DNA of 42,508 bases from Candidatus Goldiibacteriota bacterium. GTDB taxonomy: Bacteria; Oederibacteriota; JAAXVQ01. Shown here piece by piece: positions 32,154-40,265 of the stretch (positions are counted from its first letter, which is position 1; every line of letters starts with the position of its first letter). Below the pieces are notes generated by a model, which saw nothing but the letters and a program-made list of their open reading frames with translations, made no database searches and was not told the DNA's origin. The position numbers were made by a program, and so were the translations under genes. The stretch lies in assembly GCA_020052235.1 (NCBI GenBank), contig JAGVPM010000041.1, positions 1-42,508 of the forward strand. Direction: 5' to 3'.

Positions 32154-34493
32154 ATGCGCTATGGATATTTTGATCAGGCAAACAAGGAATATGTAATTGA
32201 GCGGCCGGATACGCCCCTGCCGTGGATAAATTATCTCGGCGCTCAGCAGTACTGCGGCCTGATATCCAACACGGCCGGAGGGTATAGCTTTCACATTGAT
32301 CCTCGGGAGCGCCGGATTTTGCGCTACCGGTACAACAGCGTACCCTATGATCGCCCGGGGCGCTATTTATACCTGCGCGACGCCCAATCCAAGAAATATT
32401 GGTCGCTTTCCTGGCAGCCGACGCAAAATGATCTTAAGAAATATAAATATGCATGCCGCCACGGGTTGGGCTATACGAGAATTACTTCGCGTTATGAAGA
32501 GATTGAGACCGAGACCACCTATTTTGTCCCATTAAATGCCAATGTTGAAATTTGGAAACTCAAAGTGAAAAATCTTGGCAAAAAAAATCGTCAGCTGAAT
32601 TTATTTTCTTATGCAGAATTCTGCCTGTGGGATGCCTTTAATGATATGACCGATTTCCAATACAATCTGAACATCGGAGAAGCAGAATTTAAAAACGGCA
32701 CTATTTATCATTTGACCAAGTACAGGGTGGAAAAAAATCTCTTCGCCTTTTTTGATTGCAATGAGAAAGTTTCAAGTTTTGATACGGATCGCGCAACATT
32801 TTTGGGACTTTACCGGTCCGAGTCCAATCCCCAGGCCATTGAGCGGGGCGCCTGTGCCAATTCCAAAGCCATGGGCTGGTCTCCGGTAGGCGCCCACTGC
32901 GTGGCGTTGAGTTTAAAACCAGGTGAGGAAAAAGAAATAGTCTTTCAATTGGGTGTCGGCAAGGATTTAGGCGATGAAAAGCCGGTGATTCAAAAATTCC
33001 GCAAGCTCAAGAATGTTGAGGCGGCTTTAGCGGAACTAAAACATTTTTGGGAAAGAAATCTGCAAAATTACCAGGCGGAAACTCCCGACGAACAGGTCAA
33101 TGCCATGGTCAATGTCTGGAACCAGTATCAATGCCGAACTACCTTCAATTGGTCCCGGTCGGCCTCTTATTATGAATCGGGCATCGGGCGGGGCATGGGG
33201 TTTCGAGACAGCAACCAGGACACCCTTGGTTTTGTTCACCAGATTCCCGCGGAAGTCAAAATGCGTCTGTGCGACATTGCTGCCACTCAGTTCCCGGACG
33301 GCAGTGCCCACCACCAGTACTCGCCTATGACCAAGAAAGGCAATGGCGGCGGATACTCGGACGATCACTTGTGGCTGATTTATTCCGTGTGCGAATACAT
33401 TCGCGAAACCGGTGACTTCGAATTCGCCAACCAGGCAGTTGCCTATAACGACAGTTCCAACGGCACCATGCTGGAGCATATGGAACGCGCGATTGAGTAC
33501 ACGCGCGCGCATTTGGGTGCGCATGGCTTGCCGCTCATGGGCAATGCGGATTGGAACGATTGCCTGACCCTCAAGCCGGGCGGGGAGAGCGTGATGGTGG
33601 CGCAAATGTTCGTGCTCGCTGCGCGGGAATTGGCCGGGCTTTTGGAGCGTTTGGGCAACCCCGGATCGGCCGGGCGATACACTCAATATGCCGAGGCGAT
33701 GAAGCAAACCATCAATGAACAAGCCTGGGACGGCGAGTGGTACATCCGCGCGTTCACTGGAAAAGCGCAACCCGTGGGCTCACATACTTGCGATGAAGGG
33801 AAGATTCACTTAAATGCGCAGTCATGGAGCGTATTGAGCGGGACAGCGGATCATGCGCAAGCGGAATCAGCGATGAATGCCGTTAAAAAATATTTGGCCA
33901 CGAAATATGGTATCGTGCTTTTATGGCCGGCGTATAAAAATTGGGACAATGAAGTCGGCGCCGTGACCTTGTTTCCTGAGGGGTTAAAGGAAAATGCCGC
34001 GATTTTTTGCCATCCCAATCCCTGGGCGATGATCGCGGAGACTATGTTGGGCCGGGGTGAGCAGGCCATGAAGTATTACAAGGCTATTTTACCAATTAAT
34101 AAAAACGACATGGCGGAGATTCACCGCACCGAGCCGTATGTTTATAGTCAAATGATCGCCGGGAAGGAAAGTCCGAAATTTGGCGAGGCAAAAAATTCTT
34201 GGCTGACAGGGACCGCGGCCTGGAATTTTGTAGCCATTTCCAAATATATCCTGGGCGTGCGCCCTCAATATGACGGTTTGCTGGTGGACCCGTGCATTCC
34301 GGCGGGGTGGAAGCATTTTTCCGTGCGCCGGTTTTTCCGGGGCGCATGGTATTGCATTGAGGTAAAAAATCCAAAACGGGCCCTCAAGGGCGTCAAAAGC
34401 ATGTGCGTCAACGGCATCCCGGTTGAAGGAAACGTGATTCCGGTTTTGCCCGTTGATAAGGAACATCATATTGAAGTGGTCATGGGGTCCTAA
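32154..34493 (+). CDS. GH94 cellobiose phosphorylase-like enzyme
   Basis: 779 residues, no signal peptide. The N-terminal sandwich opens with MRYGYFDQANKEYVIERP, WINYLG and ISNTAGGYSFHIDP, as in cellobiose and chitobiose phosphorylases. The helical barrel contains NWSRSASYYESGIGRGMGF, RDSNQDTLGFVH and the catalytic ADWNDC with Asp469; NSWLTGTAAWNF and VDPCIPAGW close the domain. These enzymes split beta-linked disaccharides with phosphate to glucose-1-phosphate and a free sugar in the cytoplasm. The GRGMGFRDSNQD block and the length favour cellobiose, but laminaribiose or another beta-glucoside cannot be excluded by eye. Its stop overlaps the glgA start (TAATG), so the two are translated together. 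Confidence 0.88.
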   Translation: MRYGYFDQANKEYVIERPDTPLPWINYLGAQQYCGLISNTAGGYSFHIDPRERRILRYRYNSVPYDRPGRYLYLRDAQSKKYWSLSWQPTQNDLKKYKYACRHGLGYTRITSRYEEIETETTYFVPLNANVEIWKLKVKNLGKKNRQLNLFSYAEFCLWDAFNDMTDFQYNLNIGEAEFKNGTIYHLTKYRVEKNLFAFFDCNEKVSSFDTDRATFLGLYRSESNPQAIERGACANSKAMGWSPVGAHCVALSLKPGEEKEIVFQLGVGKDLGDEKPVIQKFRKLKNVEAALAELKHFWERNLQNYQAETPDEQVNAMVNVWNQYQCRTTFNWSRSASYYESGIGRGMGFRDSNQDTLGFVHQIPAEVKMRLCDIAATQFPDGSAHHQYSPMTKKGNGGGYSDDHLWLIYSVCEYIRETGDFEFANQAVAYNDSSNGTMLEHMERAIEYTRAHLGAHGLPLMGNADWNDCLTLKPGGESVMVAQMFVLAARELAGLLERLGNPGSAGRYTQYAEAMKQTINEQAWDGEWYIRAFTGKAQPVGSHTCDEGKIHLNAQSWSVLSGTADHAQAESAMNAVKKYLATKYGIVLLWPAYKNWDNEVGAVTLFPEGLKENAAIFCHPNPWAMIAETMLGRGEQAMKYYKAILPINKNDMAEIHRTEPYVYSQMIAGKESPKFGEAKNSWLTGTAAWNFVAISKYILGVRPQYDGLLVDPCIPAGWKHFSVRRFFRGAWYCIEVKNPKRALKGVKSMCVNGIPVEGNVIPVLPVDKEHHIEVVMGS

Positions 34494-35953
34494 TGAATAT
34501 ACTTTTTCCTGTTTCCGAATGCGTGCCTTTTGCCAAAACCGGCGGCTTGGCCGATGTAGCCGGAGCCTTACCGCAAGCATTGGCGAAGGGTGGACATCAA
34601 GTTTCCGTGGTTATGCCCATGTATCGCCACATACACAATGCCGGAGTGAGTGTAACTTCCACGCACCTAACCCTGCAGGTCCCCTTAGGACAGCAAACCA
34701 TTCCCGCCGAGGTTTGGGAAGCGCAACTTTTCGAACCCGGTTTGCGAATTTATTTTATTCAATGCACTCCTTTTTTTGAGCGCGCGGAACTGTACGGCAA
34801 TGGAGAAGGGGATTATCCCGACAATGACCAACGTTTTGTATTCTTCAGCCGCGCCGTATTGGAATTGGGCAAAGCTCTGAAACAATCCTGGGATATCCTG
34901 CACGGGCATGACTGGCACACAGGACTTATTTTGGTTTATCTCAAAACCTTGTATGCTGCCGAACCGGCTTACAAACATTGCAAAAGCTTGCTGACCATTC
35001 ATAATTTGGCTTATCAGGGGATCTTCCCTCCGGAGAGTATGGCGCTTACAGGCTTGCCCACCAGCGTATTCAATGCCGAGGGCGTGGAATTTTGGGGACG
35101 ATTGAATTTTCTCAAAGCTGGTTTGGTTTTTTCCGACTGGATAAACACGGTTTCCCCTACGTATGCCCGTGAGATTAAAACCCCCGAGTTTGGACATGGC
35201 CTGGACGGTGTTCTGCGCGCGCGCGGGAATAAAGTTTCCGGTATTTTAAACGGCCTTGATTACGCTGTCTGGAATCCGGAAAACGATCCCTTGCTTCCCA
35301 TTAATTACCAGTCCCACGAACGGAAGCGTAAACTTGAAATTAAAGCCAAATTGTTCGAAGAGCGGCAGATGTTTCCGTTGGAGAACGCTCCGTTGGTGGC
35401 CTTGGTGGGCCGCTTGGACGAACAAAAGGGCTTGGACATTCTAGCCGCGGCCAGCGAGTTATTGCATTTAAACCTGCAACTAATCATCCTGGGCACGGGC
35501 GCGCGCAAGTACCATGAATACCTGCTTAATTTAAAATCCAAATTCGCGCGCAAACTTTCAGTGAATCTGGAGTTCAACAATGAACTGGCGCATAAAATTT
35601 ATGCCGGAGCAGACATGTTCCTCATGCCCAGCCGCTTTGAACCCTGCGGCCTGGGGCAGCTGATCGCCATGCGCTATGGCACGGTGCCCATCGTGCGCAC
35701 TACCGGCGGCCTGGCCGACACCGTGACTGAGTTCGACGGCACGCACGGGAATGGATTTACTTTTGCGGATTATTCCGCCGAGGGCCTGCTCACCGCCGTT
35801 AAGCGCGCCTGCGAAGTTTACGCCAATCCCACGGCTTGGGAAAAAGTTACCCACAACGGCATGCTCGCGGATTTTTCTTGGGAGCGTTCGGCTGGGGAAT
35901 ACGACCGACTCTACCGCCAACTGCAACTTTCGGCCCGGATTTTTAAAAATTAA
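34493..35953 (+). CDS. glgA: Glycogen synthase GlgA (GT5)
   Basis: 486 residues, the usual length for bacterial GlgA. It starts with MNILFPVSECVPFAKTGGLADV, including the ADP-glucose-binding KTGGL (Lys15), then DILHGHDWHTG, LTIHNLAYQGIFP, GILNGLDYAVWNP and, near the C-terminus, SRFEPCGLGQL with the conserved Glu383 and TGGLADTV. It transfers glucose from ADP-glucose to the non-reducing end of an alpha-1,4-glucan. No glgB, glgC or glgP is visible here. Overlap with the GH94 gene suggests that glucose-1-phosphate from phosphorolysis is sent towards glycogen, through a GlgC encoded elsewhere. Confidence 0.95.
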   Translation: MNILFPVSECVPFAKTGGLADVAGALPQALAKGGHQVSVVMPMYRHIHNAGVSVTSTHLTLQVPLGQQTIPAEVWEAQLFEPGLRIYFIQCTPFFERAELYGNGEGDYPDNDQRFVFFSRAVLELGKALKQSWDILHGHDWHTGLILVYLKTLYAAEPAYKHCKSLLTIHNLAYQGIFPPESMALTGLPTSVFNAEGVEFWGRLNFLKAGLVFSDWINTVSPTYAREIKTPEFGHGLDGVLRARGNKVSGILNGLDYAVWNPENDPLLPINYQSHERKRKLEIKAKLFEERQMFPLENAPLVALVGRLDEQKGLDILAAASELLHLNLQLIILGTGARKYHEYLLNLKSKFARKLSVNLEFNNELAHKIYAGADMFLMPSRFEPCGLGQLIAMRYGTVPIVRTTGGLADTVTEFDGTHGNGFTFADYSAEGLLTAVKRACEVYANPTAWEKVTHNGMLADFSWERSAGEYDRLYRQLQLSARIFKN

Positions 35954-36109
35954 TCCGTGACATGTTTTGCTTTTTATGTCAATTGTTCGAAAAGGTTAAC
36001 CTAACGACCCCGATACAAAGATCTATCAGAATAGAATGACTTTTCCCCCCTTATGTGGTATCTTTTTTGCGTTTTCAACCATTTTTAATTTTGAGGAGGC
36101 TTTCGCCTT

Positions 36110-38527
36110 ATGCAATATGGGTATTTTGACAATGCCAGCCGGGAGTATGTCATTACGAACCCGGAAACTCCGGTTAAGTGGATTAATTACGTCGGGGAAC
36201 TTTCCTTTGGCGGGATTGTTGATCATACGGGTGGTTCTTTGATTTGTAAGGGTGATCCGGCCCTGAACCGGATGGTTAAATATATCCCACAATTACCGGC
36301 TTCGGATTTTAAGGGGGAAACTCTTTATGTTAGGTTTAAAGATAAAAATGGAAAATATCAAGTGTTTTCGCCTTATTATGTACCTACTTTAGATGCTTAC
36401 GATCGTTTTGAGTGCCATATCGGTCTTGGGTATTCACGGTGGGTGACTGAATTTTATGGCATCCGTTGCGAGATCACTGTGTTTATTCCCAAAGGAAGCA
36501 GCGTCATGCTGCGCGATATCAAAGTCACCAACTTGGCGAAAGCAGCGCGGGAAATTGACATTATTCCAGTGGTCGAATACACCCATTTTGATGCTTTGAA
36601 GCAGTTTACCAACGCGGATTGGGTTCCGCAAACCATGCAAAGCAAGGTTTACTCTGAAAAAACCGGGCATAAGATTTTAACGCAATATGCGTTTATGTGC
36701 CGTGATTTTTCGATCAACTATTTTACCTCCAACTGGCCGGTTTCTTCCTTTGAATCGGACCGCAAGAAATTCCTAGGGCGCAACGAATATGGAACTTGGA
36801 AACAACCGCTGGCTCTGCTCCAGCCTGAATTGGAAAATTATGAAGCTTTGCGCGGGGATAATCTTGGTGTTCTGCTGCACCATTTAGGCGTGATTCAGCC
36901 GAATGAAACGAAACGTTTAATTACGCAATTGGGCAAGGAAGAAAGCTTGGATAAAGTCATGACTGGTATCTTGCGCTTTCGGGATGAAGCGCAGGTGGAC
37001 GGAGCATTTGCGGAACTGAAGGCTTTTTGGGAGAACTATTTATCCAATTTGCAGGTTGAGACGCCGGACGAGAACATGAATGCAATGCTCAATGTTCACA
37101 ATCCCAGGCAATGTTACATTACAAAAAATTGGTCGCGGTATTTGTCTTTATATCAATTAGGGTTGGGTTCAGCCCGGGGGATTGGAACGCGCGACAGTTT
37201 GCAGGATGTCATGGGCGTGATGGGGCATATGCCGGAAGAGGGCAAGGAATTGATCCGGAAAATTCTGATGATCCAGAAGCGCGACGGTTCTTCCATGCAT
37301 CAATTCAACCCCATGAGCATGGCGGCCACTGTCGGTGATTCCGAAGAACGCGAAGACCGGCCGCATTATTATGGCGACGATCATTTATGGTGTGTGTTGG
37401 CGATCACTGCTTATGTTAAAGAAACCGGCAACTTTGAGTTCCTCAAGGAAAACGTACCGTTCTATGAGAAAGATAAGCAAGGCAGGCCGGAAGAACAAGG
37501 AACTGTGCTGGAACATATGATCCGGTCATTGGAATTCAGCCATACCAATGTTGGGAAACATGGGTTGCCGCTGCTGGGGTTTGCGGATTGGAATGACACC
37601 GTGAATTTGGCGACCGGTGCGGAATCCAGCTTTAACGCCAACCTATACGGCTGGGCTTTGCAAGAAATGATCGATTTGCTGGAATTTATGGATAACCAGG
37701 TCATGGTGGATCAATACCAGTGCTACTATGCGGAGATGAAGAAAAATTTTAATGACGCCGCCTGGGACGGAGAATGGTACATCCGCTATTTTGATTATGA
37801 CGGCAAACCTCTCGGTTCGCATATCAACGAGAAGGGAAAAATTTATATCAATGCTCAGTCGTGGGCAGTGCTGTCCGGTTTTGCACCGGACGACCGGGCG
37901 AAAAAATCTCTGGAAAGCGTGAATAAATATTTGAACACGGCGAATGGCATGAAATTGAGCGCCCCTGGATTTAATGGATTTGATCCGAATATTGGAGGGA
38001 TTTCCACCTATCCGCCCGGGGCGAAGGAAAACGGCGGCATTTTTTTACATACCAATCCTTGGGTGATTATTGCCGAAACGAAGGTTGGCAACGGGGAGCG
38101 GGCTTTTCAATATTATAACCAAATTAATCCGGCTACCAAAAATGACCGCTTGGATGAATTCGAATGCGAACCTTACAGTTATCCCCAAAATATTTTGGGC
38201 GATGAACATTCGCAATTTGGTCTGGCGCGCAATAGCTGGCTGTCTGGTACGGCCTCCTGGATGTACCAGGCAAGCACGAAATACATTTTGGGCATCCAGC
38301 CGACCTATCAGGGCTTGAAGATTGATCCTTGTATTCCCGCCAGCTGGAAGGGATTCACTGTCCGGCGTACATATCGGGGAGCGCACTACCGGATCATGGT
38401 GAAAAATTTATCAGGTGTTAGTCGCGGCGTGAGAGCGATAAAAGTAGACGGTCAGGAGACGAAGGGGTTAGTCATTCCGATTTTTAGCGATGGCAAGACG
38501 CATGACGTGGAAGCGACCTTAGGTTAA
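36110..38527 (+). CDS. Second GH94 family phosphorylase, divergent from the first
   Basis: 805 residues with an AGGAGG ribosome site. It shares the N-terminal opening (YGYFDNASREYVITNPETP, WINYVG) and the catalytic FADWNDT (Asp496) with the 32154 product, as well as NSWLSGTASWMYQAS and IDPCIPASW. It differs where substrates bind: the first enzyme's ISNTAGGYSF is here IVDHTGGSLI, and RGMGFRDSNQD is RGIGTRDSLQDVMG. It therefore probably accepts another beta-linked sugar (a longer cello-oligomer, chitobiose or beta-1,3 disaccharide). It is 156 bases after glgA with its own strong ribosome site, and is followed after 32 bases by the nucleotidyltransferase-like gene. Confidence 0.85.
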   Translation: MQYGYFDNASREYVITNPETPVKWINYVGELSFGGIVDHTGGSLICKGDPALNRMVKYIPQLPASDFKGETLYVRFKDKNGKYQVFSPYYVPTLDAYDRFECHIGLGYSRWVTEFYGIRCEITVFIPKGSSVMLRDIKVTNLAKAAREIDIIPVVEYTHFDALKQFTNADWVPQTMQSKVYSEKTGHKILTQYAFMCRDFSINYFTSNWPVSSFESDRKKFLGRNEYGTWKQPLALLQPELENYEALRGDNLGVLLHHLGVIQPNETKRLITQLGKEESLDKVMTGILRFRDEAQVDGAFAELKAFWENYLSNLQVETPDENMNAMLNVHNPRQCYITKNWSRYLSLYQLGLGSARGIGTRDSLQDVMGVMGHMPEEGKELIRKILMIQKRDGSSMHQFNPMSMAATVGDSEEREDRPHYYGDDHLWCVLAITAYVKETGNFEFLKENVPFYEKDKQGRPEEQGTVLEHMIRSLEFSHTNVGKHGLPLLGFADWNDTVNLATGAESSFNANLYGWALQEMIDLLEFMDNQVMVDQYQCYYAEMKKNFNDAAWDGEWYIRYFDYDGKPLGSHINEKGKIYINAQSWAVLSGFAPDDRAKKSLESVNKYLNTANGMKLSAPGFNGFDPNIGGISTYPPGAKENGGIFLHTNPWVIIAETKVGNGERAFQYYNQINPATKNDRLDEFECEPYSYPQNILGDEHSQFGLARNSWLSGTASWMYQASTKYILGIQPTYQGLKIDPCIPASWKGFTVRRTYRGAHYRIMVKNLSGVSRGVRAIKVDGQETKGLVIPIFSDGKTHDVEATLG

Positions 38528-38559
38528 GGTGTTTGAATTCGTCAGGAAGCAGGGGCGAG

Positions 38560-39960
38560 ATGAAATTAGGGGCAAGTGGGCAGCCATTGTCGGATTTATC
38601 TCAAGTAAGAACCGTCGTCATGGCTGGTGGAGCGTCTAGCCGGTTTTGGCCGGTTAATAAGATTCTTGCGTTCTTAGCGGACCAGTCACGCTCTATGATT
38701 AAACTCGCCCGAGACCGTGTTGTACGTAATGAACCAAAAGGTGAATTTCCGAAGTTCGTAGATGAGAATAATTTTTTCATCGTAACCGGTGCAGACAACG
38801 CGGCTCTTATTCAGCGGAATTTGGGATTGGCCAGCGAGAACATGCTGATAGAACCGGGAAGGCGCAATACACTTCCGGCAATTCTCTGGACCATGGCCAA
38901 TCTTTGCGCGCGTGAAATCATGGATCCCACGTTGGTGATTTTAACCGGGGATCATCTGATGCCGGAAGTGGACAGGTTTAGGACTACGCTGGACAAAGCC
39001 GCTGCCGCTGCGCAGAAGACGGCAGCTATTGTCACAATAGGCATTCAGCCGAGCCGGGATACCAGCCGCTGGACTTCTTTCGGGATGATCAATGTGGGCA
39101 AGGCGGAGAAAATTTCCGGCGTTGAAGGTCTGGACCGAATTTTGAAATTTGAGGAAAAGCCAAACGAGGCTCGTGCCAAAGCGATGCAGGCGGAAGGCGA
39201 GGGCAAATGGCTATGGAATGCCGGAATGTTTGTGTTCCGGGTTTCTGTCATGGAGAAAGTCCTGGAGAAAATCCAGCCGGAAATGTATACGCAATACCAG
39301 GCCATGGTGAAGGCGCTGCGACAGAATCAAGCCGAGGAAGCAAAAGTTGCGTTTTTAGATTTGCCCTTAAAAATTAAACATCCTGAGACTACAAAATATG
39401 TGGACAACTCGATAGATTTTGCAGTCATGATGCCGTTGACCAGTCAAAACATCCAGGCTGCTGGAATTCAGGGGTTGGTGGTACCCGGTAATTTTCAGTG
39501 GATTGATATTGGCAACTGGGATGAGATTGAGTGTTTGGCACAAGCCGGGCTGGTTCCGAAAGATCGGAATGGAAACATCGTGCTGGGTCAAGGAAGAGTA
39601 AATCTAAACAATGTAAAAAATTCAGTGATTTACACAGGCGAGGACGTGACACTAAATCTGGAAAATGTGGACGCTATGGTGTTTGCGGCAGAATCCAACG
39701 GGAACATGTTGGTGACTGTGAAAGGGAAAGCCAAGGACATCAAGGAGGTGTCAGAGCCCATCATCAAAGGGCAAGTGGCGGCAGGGATAAAGATTTTTAA
39801 GGATGAAGCCGGTGCAAGTGTTCCGACAGAAAACCTGGGTCCTGGCATTGTGGTGTATTATGGGATTGAAGCGGGAACTGTAGCGGATGTGAGTGTCAGT
39901 GAAGACGGCAAAACCATGACCCTGCGGGCGCCGATGGACAAATTGCGTAACCTTCGATAA
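38560..39960 (+). CDS. Divergent mannose-1-phosphate guanylyltransferase-like nucleotidyltransferase
   Basis: The frame opens at TTG 38533, but ATG 38560 after AGGGGCGAG is preferred, giving 466 residues. The N-terminus has a Rossmann-type VVMAGGASSRFWP, then NNFFIVTGADN, ENMLIEPGRRNTLPAI, VILTGDHLMPE, ILKFEEKPNE, WLWNAGMFVFR and WIDIGNWDEI, in the order found in ManC-type enzymes (GDP-mannose synthesis). The usual Pro-Lys after the first motif is not seen: about 20 residues of other sequence stand there. The C-terminus has a left-handed beta-helix-like part and an extra stretch up to 466. It may use a different sugar phosphate or may be inactive; a sugar-phosphate product from the phosphorylases upstream is a possible substrate. 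Confidence 0.7.
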   Translation: MKLGASGQPLSDLSQVRTVVMAGGASSRFWPVNKILAFLADQSRSMIKLARDRVVRNEPKGEFPKFVDENNFFIVTGADNAALIQRNLGLASENMLIEPGRRNTLPAILWTMANLCAREIMDPTLVILTGDHLMPEVDRFRTTLDKAAAAAQKTAAIVTIGIQPSRDTSRWTSFGMINVGKAEKISGVEGLDRILKFEEKPNEARAKAMQAEGEGKWLWNAGMFVFRVSVMEKVLEKIQPEMYTQYQAMVKALRQNQAEEAKVAFLDLPLKIKHPETTKYVDNSIDFAVMMPLTSQNIQAAGIQGLVVPGNFQWIDIGNWDEIECLAQAGLVPKDRNGNIVLGQGRVNLNNVKNSVIYTGEDVTLNLENVDAMVFAAESNGNMLVTVKGKAKDIKEVSEPIIKGQVAAGIKIFKDEAGASVPTENLGPGIVVYYGIEAGTVADVSVSEDGKTMTLRAPMDKLRNLR

Positions 39961-40265
39961 AGTTGCCTCTGGAATTTTTCTGCCGAAATATTTCATGTCA
40001 TTGTATTTTTTTCCTAAAAGTCTTCGTTTAACTTCTTTTTGACGTGTTGATACTCTTTTTTATAAAATGAGTAATGGAAAAAGCTTTTAAATAAAGGGTA
40101 ATGTTGTTTCTTTAAAAACGCCCGCTATGTGTCTTTTTGAAACACCGATTTAAATAACATTTAATTATAATAATATTATTGATGTTTATTTTTGAATGCT
40201 TCGGAAATAAATGATATAATTTTTAAAATTAAAAGATTTTTAGGACTTTTCCGGAGCGTTATTCA
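39961..40265. promoter_or_regulatory. AT-rich intergenic region with two strong promoter matches
   Basis: This 305-base gap has no gene. It contains TTGACG (40039-40044), 16 bases, TATAAA (40061-40066), and nearer the gene TTGAAT (40192-40197), 17 bases, TATAAT (40215-40220). The second lies 46 bases before ATG 40266, with GGAG at 40253-40256. No hairpin of note was seen. Confidence 0.6.

Noticed and set aside
33036-33770. 244-codon minus-strand frame
   Set aside because: It lies wholly opposite the GH94 catalytic region, whose motifs are clear.
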